A DNA stretch of 64,000 nt from Agromyces flavus (GTDB lineage: Bacteria > Actinomycetota > Actinomycetes > Actinomycetales > Microbacteriaceae). Every line of letters starts with the position of its first letter. Position 1 is the first letter of the stretch. The stretch is from assembly GCF_900104685.1 (NCBI RefSeq), contig NZ_LT629755.1, forward strand, positions 2,542,001-2,606,000, in the 5' to 3' direction. The notes below the pieces were generated by a model, which searched no databases, had not been told where the DNA came from, and worked only from the letters and a program-made list of their open reading frames with translations. The position numbers and the translations under genes are program-made. Shown here in pieces: positions 34,384 through 41,914 of this stretch.

Positions 34384-34595
34384 GCGATCGTCTCCCCGAC
34401 GATCCCAGGGCGCGATTCCTCACGCGCCGCCGACCGCAGCCCCTGGCTCACGCCGCATCCGACGCGTCCGCGTCAGCTCCGCACCATCCGCATCGAGACA
34501 TCTGTCGAATCGGATGGCACGCAGCCGACGTTCACGGATGCCGGGGCCGCCGCACCGTCGGCGCACCATCCCGGCACCCTCGAAAGGACCAGCAC
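34384..34595 (+). promoter_or_regulatory. Leader region with two hairpins (putative cysteine attenuator)
   Basis: Hairpin 1: GATCGTC (34386-34392) with GACGATC (34398-34404), touching the leader-peptide stop. Hairpin 2: CCATCCG-cat-CGA (34484-34496) pairs with TCG-aat-CGGATGG (34505-34517). AAAGGA at 34583-34588 is the ribosome-binding site of the oxygenase gene. Together with the leader peptide these fill the 314-base gap 34282-34595. Confidence 0.5.
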
Positions 34596-35600
34596 ATGTC
34601 CGGCATCCCCGTCCTCGACCTCTCCCTCCTCAACGGCACCGCCGAACAGCAGGCGCAGTTCCGCGACGACCTGCGGCGCGCGACCCATGAGGTGGGCTTC
34701 TTCTCGCTGATCGGCCACGGCGTCCCGGCCGAGCTCGTCGAGCGCGCGTACGCGGCGGCCCGCGCCTTCTTCGCGCTGCCCGAGTCGCACAAGGTCGCGA
34801 TCGAGAACGTGAAGAGCCCGCACTTCCGGGGCTACACGCGCATGGGCGGCGAGCGCACGCTCGGCCGCGTCGACATCCGCGAGCAGATCGACATCGGCGC
34901 CGAGCGCCCCGCCGTGCCGATGGGCGTCGGCACCCCCGACTACTGGGTCCTGCAGGGCCCGAACCTGTGGCCGGCGGCGCTGCCCGAGCTTCGCGAGGTC
35001 GCCGAGGAGTGGATCGCGCGCCTCGACGAGGTCGGCACGCGCCTGCTTCGCGCCTGGGCCGAGGCGCTCGGCGCGCCATCCGACACCTTCGACGCCGCGT
35101 TCGCGGAGCCGTCACCGTACATGAAGATCGTGCGATACCCGGGGGTCGCGTCGGAGCAGCCCGCACAGGGCGTCGGCGCGCACAAGGACCTCGGCGTGCT
35201 CACGCTGCTCTCGGTCGAAGACGGCAAGGCCGGCCTGCAGGTCGAGAAGGACGGCGAGTGGATCGACGTCGTCGCGCCCTCGGGCGCGTTCATCGTGAAC
35301 ATCGGCGAGCTGCTCGAGATCGCCACGAACGGGTACCTCAAGGCGACGCTGCACCGCGTCGTCTCCCCCGACCCCGGCACCGAGCGCATCTCGATCCCGT
35401 ACTTCCATGGTCCGGCGCTCGACGCGACGGTCCCGACCATCGACCTGCCGCCGGCCCTCGCGGCCGAGGCACCGGGCGTCACCCAGGATCCGGCGAACCC
35501 GCTGCACGCCGTCTTCGGCGAGAACTGGCTGAAGAGCCGGCTGCGCGCGCACCCCAACGTCGTCGAGGCGCAGCACCCTCGCCTGCTCGTCGGCGCCTGA
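34596..35600 (+). CDS. 2-oxoglutarate/Fe(II)-dependent oxygenase, isopenicillin-N-synthase family
   Basis: 334 aa. N-terminal non-haem dioxygenase domain (VGFFSLIGHGVPAELVERAY) and C-terminal jelly roll with His196-x-Asp198 (GVGAHKDLGVLTLLS), His253 (ATLHRVVSP) and the Arg264-x-Ser266 pair of ERISIPYF that binds 2-oxoglutarate. So all metal and cosubstrate residues are there. Substrate unknown; the cysteine leader upstream suggests a role linked to sulfur supply, e.g. oxidation of an organosulfur compound (inference). GAAAGGACC precedes the ATG. Confidence 0.88.
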   Translation: MSGIPVLDLSLLNGTAEQQAQFRDDLRRATHEVGFFSLIGHGVPAELVERAYAAARAFFALPESHKVAIENVKSPHFRGYTRMGGERTLGRVDIREQIDIGAERPAVPMGVGTPDYWVLQGPNLWPAALPELREVAEEWIARLDEVGTRLLRAWAEALGAPSDTFDAAFAEPSPYMKIVRYPGVASEQPAQGVGAHKDLGVLTLLSVEDGKAGLQVEKDGEWIDVVAPSGAFIVNIGELLEIATNGYLKATLHRVVSPDPGTERISIPYFHGPALDATVPTIDLPPALAAEAPGVTQDPANPLHAVFGENWLKSRLRAHPNVVEAQHPRLLVGA

Positions 35601-35608
35601 GCATCGGT

Positions 35609-35814
35609 GGTCGAGGAGCGCCGCAGACGCGTACTGAGACAAGGATGAGGTCTCGACGCGCCACCTCACGGACCCTCGACCGCCCGACTTTGCCTCGTGG
35701 CCACTCGACCGCCGCGGCATTCACCCGTCTCGACTCGGCATCCTGTCGCAGAACCGGTGGAAAGGTATCCGGCGGATTCCTTTCCACCCGATTCGCGAAG
35801 GAGATTCCGTCTCC
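35609..35814. repeat. Cluster of palindromic intergenic repeats
   Basis: The 299 bases between the oxygenase and YCII genes hold no gene. 35609-35640 (GGTCGAGGAGCGCCGC to ACTGAGAC) and 35649-35681 (GGTCTCGACGCGCC to CCCTCGACC) are an inverted pair of the repeat also found inside lysE. At 35756-35788 is a 33-nt near-perfect palindrome (GGTGGAAAGG outer arm, ATCCG-g-CGGAT centre). GGAGA-ttccg-TCTCC follows at 35800-35814. The rest up to 35899 holds a TAGCGT (-10-like) and an AAGGA before the next ATG. Confidence 0.6.
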
Positions 35815-35899
35815 CGATCACATGCGGGCTTCCGAGTGTCGAAATCGGGTTTCCCCGTTCGTCGTACCTGCGTAGCGTGACCGAGAGGAAGGATTCCCC

Positions 35900-36736
35900 A
35901 TGGAATACGTGCTGTTCTACGCGCAGGGCGACGACGCACTCCCCTACGTGCCCGGCGACGACCACATCGGCGACTGGGTCGACGACGTCGAGGCTCGTGG
36001 CGTCTACGAATACGGCGAACGGCTGCGTCCCGAGCAGGACGCCACGACCGTCCGCGTCCGCGGCGGCGAGGTGCTCGTCGTCGACGGGCCCTTCTCCGAG
36101 GCGAAGGAGGCGATCGGCGGCTTCGACATCATCGACGCGCGCGACCTCGACGAGGCCATCGACATCGCGTCGAGGCATCCGGTGGCCTCGTTCGGACGCG
36201 TCGAGATCCGGCCGTTCGTGCAGTGGCCGGACGCCGAGCCCGGCGCGCGGGTCGTGCCGGCGGACTTCACCGAGCGACCGGTGCGCGCGCGGCGGTACCT
36301 CATGCTCGTCGTCGCCGAACCGGCGGGCGCGCGTCCCCCGGCCGCGGCCGAAGCGTCCGAGGACGACGATCCCGAGGCGTGGGTGCAGGAGATGGACGGT
36401 CGCGGCGTCCGGCAGTTCGGCGAGGTGCTGCGCCGCCCGGGCGACGCAACGTTCGTCCGCCGGCGCCACGGCGAGGTGCTCGTGACCGACGGCGGGTTCG
36501 CCGAGGCCAAGGAGTGGGTCGCCGGGTTCGACCTCATCGAGGTCGAGGACCTCGCGGAGGCGATCGAGGTCGCGGCGAAGCATCCGATGGCCCGTGGCGG
36601 GGCGATCGAACTGCGACCGCTCTGGCCGTTCGACGTGCACGAGGACCAGGTGGCACGAGCCGAGCGCGAGTCGGCCGACCGGGGCGTCCGCCTCGAGCCG
36701 GTGGCCGCCGAAGCACTGGCTGGGGCCGCCCTCTGA
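35900..36736 (+). CDS. Double-YCII-domain protein
   Basis: 278 aa with two YCII units: residues 1-110 (YVLFYAQGDDALPYV, RGGEVLVVDGPFSEAKEAIG, GFDIIDARDLDEAIDIASRH) and 130-245 (RYLMLVVAEPAGA, RHGEVLVTDGGFAEAKEWVA, GFDLIEVEDLAEAIEVAAKH). Each ends in HPV or HPM then an acidic strand. YCII (DUF1330-like, alpha-beta barrel) proteins are the usual partners of ECF42 sigma factors. AAGGA 7 nt before the ATG. The stop TGA overlaps the presumed CTG start of the sigma gene. Confidence 0.88.
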   Translation: MEYVLFYAQGDDALPYVPGDDHIGDWVDDVEARGVYEYGERLRPEQDATTVRVRGGEVLVVDGPFSEAKEAIGGFDIIDARDLDEAIDIASRHPVASFGRVEIRPFVQWPDAEPGARVVPADFTERPVRARRYLMLVVAEPAGARPPAAAEASEDDDPEAWVQEMDGRGVRQFGEVLRRPGDATFVRRRHGEVLVTDGGFAEAKEWVAGFDLIEVEDLAEAIEVAAKHPMARGGAIELRPLWPFDVHEDQVARAERESADRGVRLEPVAAEALAGAAL

Positions 36737-38073
36737 CGATCGACGGGGATGGCGCGACGCCGGGTGCGGGCGGGTCGGCCCCGCTCGCGCCCGAGGTCGC
36801 CGCCGCGCTCCGGGAGTCGCACCGGTCCGAGTGGGCGCGCGTCGTCGCGACGCTCATCCGGGTCACGGGCGACTGGGACGTCGCCGAGGAGGCCGCCGCC
36901 GCCGCGTTCGAGCGAGCCGCGCACACGTGGCCGCGCGACGGCGTGCCGCGCAATCCGGGCGCCTGGCTCACGACGGCCGCGCGCAACCTCGCGCTCGATC
37001 GGCTGCGCCGCCGCGGCGTCGAGGCCGAGAAGGTCAGGGAGTGGATGGCGATGGAGGACGTCTCCGGCCGGGCGCACGGTCCCTCGGACCCGGCCGACGT
37101 GGTCGCCGAGGACGGTCTCGACCGCGATGATCGACTCCGGCTGATCTTCACATGCGCGCACCCGGCGCTGCCCCTGGAGTCGCGCGTGGCCCTGACGCTT
37201 CGCACGGTCGGTGGGCTGGACACCGGCGAGATCGCGCGCGCGTTCCTCGTGCCGGAAGCGACCATGGGGCAGCGCATCTCACGGGCCAAGCGGAAGATCC
37301 GGCACGCCGGCATCCCCTACCGGGTGCCGACCCCCGACCTGCTGCCCGAGCGTCTCGACGGCGTGCTCGCCGTGCTGTACCTCATCGCCAACGAGGGGTA
37401 CCTCGCGTCGCGCGGCGACACGCTGCAGCGCCTCGACCTCGCCGCCGAGGCGATCCGGCTGACCCGCCTGGTCGTCGCGCTCCTCCCGGACGCCGACGAG
37501 GCGAGGGCGCTGCTCGCCATGCTGCTCCTGCAGCATGCGCGCTCAGCCGCCCGCGCCGACGCGTCGGGCGACCTCGTGCCGCTTCCGGAACAGGACCGCT
37601 CGCGGTGGGATGCCGCCGAGGTCGCCGAGGGGCTCGCCCTCCTCGACCGACGCGGCGGCGCTCAGCCCGGCGGCGAGCCGCCCGGCCCGTACCGCCTGCA
37701 GGCCGAGATCCAGGCCGTCCACGCCCGCGCCCGCACCGCCGACGACACCGACTGGCCCGCGATCGCCGCGCGGTACGACGCGCTCGCGATGCTCGCCGAC
37801 TCGCCGTTCGTCGCCCTGAACCGCGCGATCGCGCACGGCATGGCCTTCGGCCCGCGACACGGCCTCGACGAGCTCGCGCTGGTCGAGGCATCCGGCCGGC
37901 TCGACGGCTACCACCTGCTGCCCGCCGCTCAGGCCGACCTGCACCGGCGGCTGGGCGAGACGGATGCCGCGGCCGCCCGCTACCGCAAGGCGATCGCGCT
38001 CGCGCCCACCACCCCCGAGCGCCGCTTCCTCGAGCGCCGTCTCGCCGAGCTCGCGCCCCCGCCCGGCCGGTAG
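36733..38073 (+). CDS. ECF42-type RNA polymerase sigma factor (DUF6596 domain)
   Basis: About 446 aa. Sigma-2 region (VVATLIRVTGDWDVAEEAAA, then GAWLTTAARNLALDRLRRRG), sigma-4 (SRVALTLRTVGGLDTGEIAR, ATMGQRISRAKRKIRHAGIP), and the long C-terminal DUF6596/TPR-like part (DGVLAVLYLIANEGYLASRG to the end) that marks ECF42. No in-frame ATG, GTG or TTG exists between the YCII stop and conserved region 2; the best start is CTG 36733 overlapping the YCII TGA (CTGA), with GGGG upstream. YCII-ECF42 pairs have no classical anti-sigma factor; control is thought to use the C-terminal domain. Confidence 0.85.
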   Translation: MTIDGDGATPGAGGSAPLAPEVAAALRESHRSEWARVVATLIRVTGDWDVAEEAAAAAFERAAHTWPRDGVPRNPGAWLTTAARNLALDRLRRRGVEAEKVREWMAMEDVSGRAHGPSDPADVVAEDGLDRDDRLRLIFTCAHPALPLESRVALTLRTVGGLDTGEIARAFLVPEATMGQRISRAKRKIRHAGIPYRVPTPDLLPERLDGVLAVLYLIANEGYLASRGDTLQRLDLAAEAIRLTRLVVALLPDADEARALLAMLLLQHARSAARADASGDLVPLPEQDRSRWDAAEVAEGLALLDRRGGAQPGGEPPGPYRLQAEIQAVHARARTADDTDWPAIAARYDALAMLADSPFVALNRAIAHGMAFGPRHGLDELALVEASGRLDGYHLLPAAQADLHRRLGETDAAAARYRKAIALAPTTPERRFLERRLAELAPPPGR

Positions 38074-38090
38074 CTGCACCGTCCGCGCCA

Positions 38091-38106
38091 TCCACCGATC
38101 GGTGGA
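38091..38106. promoter_or_regulatory. Perfect 16-bp palindrome upstream of ABC-2 transporter
   Basis: TCCACCGATCGGTGGA at 38091-38106 reads the same on both strands. It lies 48 bases before the CAGGCT that precedes the leaderless ATG of the transporter ATPase, a normal place for an activator or repressor site. The response regulator at 41222 is one candidate binder. Confidence 0.5.
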
Positions 38107-38166
38107 GGCGGAAATCGACCGGACCACGGCTGCCGCGAGCGCTCGCCGAGGGGCAGGCTGTGTGGC

Positions 38167-39066
38167 ATGGACGACATCACTTCCGACGCGGCGCCGGCGG
38201 TCCGCATCCGCGGGCTCCGCAAGGACTACGGCGACACGGCCGCGGTCGACGACATCGACCTCGACATCGAGCGCGGCGAGACCTTCGCACTGCTCGGCCC
38301 GAACGGGGCGGGCAAGTCGACGGCGATCGAGATCCTAGAGGGCTACCGGATGCGAACCGGCGGCGAGGTCACGGTACTCGGCGTCGATCCCGCACGCGGC
38401 GGACTCGACTGGAAGGCGCGGCTCGGCATCGTGCTGCAGTCGGCGTCCGAGCCCGGGCAGTACACGGTTCGGGAGCAGCTCGCGCACTTCGCGCGGTTCT
38501 ACCCGGATCCGCGCGGCGTCGACGAGGTGATCGCGGCCGTCGGCCTCGAGTCCAAGGCACGCACGCGCATCGCCAAGCTGTCGGGCGGCCAGCGCCGGCG
38601 GGTGGACGTCGCGCTCGGCATCATCGGCCGTCCGGAGCTGCTGTTCCTCGACGAGCCCACGACGGGCTTCGACCCGGAGGCGCGGCGCGAGTTCTGGCAC
38701 CTGATCCGTTCGCTGAAGCACGAGGGCACCACCATCCTTCTCACGACCCACTACCTCGACGAGGCGGCGCAGCTCGGCGACCGCGCGGGCGTGATCGTCG
38801 GCGGACGCCTCGTCGACGTGGCGCCGATCGACGAGCTCGGCGGCGCCGACGCGCGCATCCCGCTCGTGCGCTGGCGCGACGCCGACGGCACCCCGCGCGA
38901 GGCGCGCACCGAACGGCCCGCGGGGTTCGTGGCATCCGTCGCCCGCGACCTCGGCGGCGAACCGGACGGGCTCGAGGTCATCCGCCCGAGCCTCGAGGAC
39001 ATCTACCTGGACCTGGTGGGCGCGGCCGGAGCCGTCGCCCCCGACGAGAAGGAGGCGCTCGCATGA
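38167..39066 (+). CDS. ABC-2 type transporter ATP-binding protein
   Basis: 299 aa. Walker A LLGPNGAGKSTAIEILEG, signature LSGGQRRRVDVALGIIGRP, Walker B LLFLDEPTTGFDPEARREFW, H-loop LLTTHYLDEAAQLGDR, and the C-terminal domain of drug/antibiotic exporters. CAGGCT lies 7 nt before the ATG (leaderless). Coupled by ATGA to the permease, and followed by a kinase and response regulator, a common arrangement for antibiotic- or envelope-stress-responsive exporters. Confidence 0.93.
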   Translation: MDDITSDAAPAVRIRGLRKDYGDTAAVDDIDLDIERGETFALLGPNGAGKSTAIEILEGYRMRTGGEVTVLGVDPARGGLDWKARLGIVLQSASEPGQYTVREQLAHFARFYPDPRGVDEVIAAVGLESKARTRIAKLSGGQRRRVDVALGIIGRPELLFLDEPTTGFDPEARREFWHLIRSLKHEGTTILLTTHYLDEAAQLGDRAGVIVGGRLVDVAPIDELGGADARIPLVRWRDADGTPREARTERPAGFVASVARDLGGEPDGLEVIRPSLEDIYLDLVGAAGAVAPDEKEALA

Positions 39067-39950
39067 GCACCACGACGACTACCGCCGCGAGCGCGCGACG
39101 CGACATCCGCTCGCCCCGCACCGGAGCGGGCGCCGCCCGGCCCGGCCGCCTCGCCGTGGGACTCGCCCGCATCGGACACGAGGTGCGCGGCTACTTCCGC
39201 TCGGCCGACACCGTGTTCTTCACGTTCCTCTTCCCGCTCATCATGCTGGGCATCTTCACCGCCGCGTTCAGCGCAGCCGGCGAGATCTCGGCCGGACCGG
39301 GAACGGAGTCGATCTCGGTCGGCGCCTACTACCTGCCGGGCATGCTCGCCGCGGGCATGCTGCTCTCGGGCGTGCAGAACCTCGCCGTCGACATCGCCGG
39401 CGAGAAGTCGGACGGCACGCTCAAGCGCCTGGGCGGCACGCCGCTCTCACCGGTGTCGTACTTCCTCGGCAAGATCGGGCAGGTGTTCGTCACGGGCACG
39501 TTCCAGGCGGCGCTCCTGCTGCTCGCGGCCGGCACCGTGTTCGGCATCGCCCTGCCGACCGAGCCCGAGGCCTGGATGACCTTCGCGTGGGTGTTCGTCC
39601 TCGGCATCGGCACCTCCGCGCTGCTCGGCATCGCGCTGTCGTCGGTGCCGCGCTCGGGCAAGTCGGCGAGCGCCGTGGTCGTGCCGATCATGCTCGTGCT
39701 GCAGTTCATCTCGGGCGTGTACCTGCAGTTCTACGCGCTGCCCGACTGGATGCAGAACATCGCGAGCCTCTTCCCCCTGAAATGGATGGCGCAGGGCATG
39801 CGCTCGGTGTTCCTGCCCGAGGACTTCGCGGTGCTCGAGCAGCACGAGGCGTGGAACCTCGGCTGGGTCGCGGTCGTGCTGATCGCGTGGCTCGTCATCG
39901 GGCTCGTCGTCAGCCGGCTCACGTTCCGCTGGATCCGGCGCGACGCGTGA
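39063..39950 (+). CDS. ABC-2 type transporter permease
   Basis: 295 aa. Six membrane spans, beginning with GHEVRGYFRSADTVFFTFLF PLIMLG-type segment and containing GTLKRLGGTPLSPVSYFLGK, the coupling helix region of ABC-2 permeases, and ending VLIAWLVIGLVVSRLTFRWI. Starts inside the stop of the ATPase gene (ATGA). Exports an unknown compound with the ATPase at 38167. Confidence 0.9.
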   Translation: MSTTTTTAASARRDIRSPRTGAGAARPGRLAVGLARIGHEVRGYFRSADTVFFTFLFPLIMLGIFTAAFSAAGEISAGPGTESISVGAYYLPGMLAAGMLLSGVQNLAVDIAGEKSDGTLKRLGGTPLSPVSYFLGKIGQVFVTGTFQAALLLLAAGTVFGIALPTEPEAWMTFAWVFVLGIGTSALLGIALSSVPRSGKSASAVVVPIMLVLQFISGVYLQFYALPDWMQNIASLFPLKWMAQGMRSVFLPEDFAVLEQHEAWNLGWVAVVLIAWLVIGLVVSRLTFRWIRRDA

Positions 39951-39986
39951 GCGCCGTCGGGGCGGGCGCTGTGGGAGCCTGACACC

Positions 39987-41225
39987 ATGCAGAACGTGCG
40001 GTGGTGGGATGCCGCGGCGATCACGGTCTCGGCCGTGATCGTCGCGCTCTCGCTCATCGAGCCCCCGTACGGGCCGCGCGACGTCGGCGCGTGGATCGTC
40101 GCCGGCGTGTTCCTGCTCGTGCACCTGCTCTGGGGCCGCCGGTGCGTGCCCGTGGTCCCCCCGGGGCAGCACCTGGCGATCTCGGTCGCGTACGCGGTGC
40201 TGCTCGCGGTCGGGACGTCGATCGATCCGACGTTCTCGATCCTCCAGGCATTCCTCTACCCGTTCGTGTGGTCGACCGCCCCGTCGGTGCGCAGCGCGAT
40301 CGTCGCCAACGTGCTCGTCGCGGTCGCCATCGTGGTCGGCTACACCGTGCGCTTCGGCTGGGAGGGGCTCGCCACCGGCGCGGCCGTGGCCGCCCTGTCG
40401 GTCGTGTTCAGCATCGCGCTGGGCCTCTGGATCACGCGCATCGCCGAGTACGGCGAGGAACGCGCGAGGCTGCTCGCCGACCTCCAGGCCGCGCAGGGGC
40501 AGCTCGCGGCGATGCATCGCGACGCCGGCGTCGCCGCCGAGCGCGGCCGGCTCGCGCGCGAGATCCACGACACCATCGCGCAGAGCCTGACCGGGCTCGT
40601 GATGGTGGCCCAGCGCACGGGCCGGCGACTCGCCTCGGTCGAGGGCGAGGCTGCGGCATCCGCTCGGGGCGATGTCGAGCTCATGGAGCAGATGGCGCGC
40701 GAGGCGCTCACCGAGGCACGCGGCCTCGTGGCCTCGCTCGCGCCGGTCGACGCGTCGGCGGGACTCGCCGACGCGCTGCAGCGGCTTGCGACCGGGTTCG
40801 AACGCGAGACCGGCGTGCGCGTGTCGGTCGACGCCGACGCAGCAGGGCTCGACCGCGAGCTCGAGGTGGTGCTGCTGCGCTGCGCGCAGGAGGCGCTCGC
40901 GAACGTGCGCAAGCACGCGCGCGCCTCGGCGGCGACGGTCTCGGTGTCGGCGACCGGTGACGAGGTCGTGCTCGAGGTCCGCGACGACGGGGTCGGGCCG
41001 GGAGACGCCGCGCCCGGCGACGGCGGGTTCGGCTTGGCCGGAATGCGCGATCGCGTGGCGCTCGTCGGCGGACGGCTCGAGTTCGGCCCCGGCGAACCCG
41101 CCGGCGCCGCGCTGCGCGTGATCGTGCCGGCGACGCGAGCGGATGCCGCAGCCCGAGCGGATGCCGCAGCCCGAGCGGATGGCGGGACCAGCGCCACGAC
41201 GGAGACGGAAGCGAGCGACGCATGA
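39987..41225 (+). CDS. NarL-type sensor histidine kinase
   Basis: 412 aa. N-terminal five or six membrane spans (1-150), a short coiled-coil (EERARLLADLQAAQGQLAAM), HisKA_3 box with His194 in LAREIHDTIAQSLTGLVMVA, and a HATPase domain (RCAQEALANVRKHARA, VRDDGVGPG, GFGLAGMRDRVALVGGRLE). The end carries a short tandem repeat of RADAA units made by an 18-bp DNA repeat at about 41138-41185. Coupled by ATGA to the response regulator. With the ABC-2 genes it forms a four-gene system. Confidence 0.93.
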   Translation: MQNVRWWDAAAITVSAVIVALSLIEPPYGPRDVGAWIVAGVFLLVHLLWGRRCVPVVPPGQHLAISVAYAVLLAVGTSIDPTFSILQAFLYPFVWSTAPSVRSAIVANVLVAVAIVVGYTVRFGWEGLATGAAVAALSVVFSIALGLWITRIAEYGEERARLLADLQAAQGQLAAMHRDAGVAAERGRLAREIHDTIAQSLTGLVMVAQRTGRRLASVEGEAAASARGDVELMEQMAREALTEARGLVASLAPVDASAGLADALQRLATGFERETGVRVSVDADAAGLDRELEVVLLRCAQEALANVRKHARASAATVSVSATGDEVVLEVRDDGVGPGDAAPGDGGFGLAGMRDRVALVGGRLEFGPGEPAGAALRVIVPATRADAAARADAAARADGGTSATTETEASDA

Positions 41226-41881
41226 GTGGACCCATCCGCGTGGTGGTCGCCGACGACCACCCGATCGTGCGCGCCGGCATCGTCGGGCTGCTCGATGCGG
41301 AGCCCGGAATCGAGGTGGTCGGCGAGGCGGTCGACGGCGCCGAGGCCGTCGCGCTCGCCGCGGAGCTGCGGCCCGACCTCGTGCTCATGGACCTGCGCAT
41401 GCCCGTGCTGGACGGCGCGGAGGCGACCGAGCGCATCCTGGCCGCCGGGGGTGGCTCGGCGGGCGGGGCGGGCGGCCCGCGCGTGCTCGTGCTCACGACC
41501 TACGAGACCGACGACCACATCCTCGCGGCGATCGAGGCGGGTGCGAGCGGCTACCTGCTGAAGGCCGCCCCGCAGGAGGAGATCCTCGCGGGCATCCGAT
41601 CGGTCGCCGCAGGCGAGACGGTGCTCGCGCCGTCGATCGCCGCGAAACTCGTGCGCCGCGTGCGTGCCGAAGCGACGGCACCGGTCGCTCCGTCGCTTTC
41701 GCCACGCGAGCTCGAGGTGCTGCGCCTGGTCGCCGACGGCCGGTCCAACCCCGAGATCGCGCGCATGCTGCACATCGGCGAGGCGACCGTGAAGACGCAC
41801 CTCATCCACGTGTTCGAGAAGCTCGAGGTCGGCGATCGCACGCGCGCCGTGACACGCGCGATGGAGCTCGGGCTCCTCTGA
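41222..41881 (+). CDS. NarL/LuxR-type response regulator
   Basis: 219 aa. Receiver domain with Asp11-Asp12, phospho-acceptor Asp57 in VLMDLRMPVLDG, conserved Thr (VLVLTTYETDDH) and Lys (GYLLKAAPQEE). C-terminal LuxR helix-turn-helix [40 protein letters not shown]. Partner of the kinase by a 4-base overlap; likely controls the adjoining transporter. Confidence 0.95.
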   Translation: MSGPIRVVVADDHPIVRAGIVGLLDAEPGIEVVGEAVDGAEAVALAAELRPDLVLMDLRMPVLDGAEATERILAAGGGSAGGAGGPRVLVLTTYETDDHILAAIEAGASGYLLKAAPQEEILAGIRSVAAGETVLAPSIAAKLVRRVRAEATAPVAPSLSPRELEVLRLVADGRSNPEIARMLHIGEATVKTHLIHVFEKLEVGDRTRAVTRAMELGLL

Positions 41882-41914
41882 CCCCAGGCGGCCGCCGCAC
41901 CGTACGCTGGGCGG

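Noticed and set aside
36733..38073. Possible frameshift at the start of the ECF sigma gene
   Set aside because: All conserved regions are in one frame and a CTGA overlap with the YCII gene gives a sufficient explanation.
41138..41185. Short tandem repeat at the end of the histidine kinase as a phase-variable tract
   Set aside because: The unit is 18 bp, so changes in number stay in frame, and only about 2.5 copies exist.
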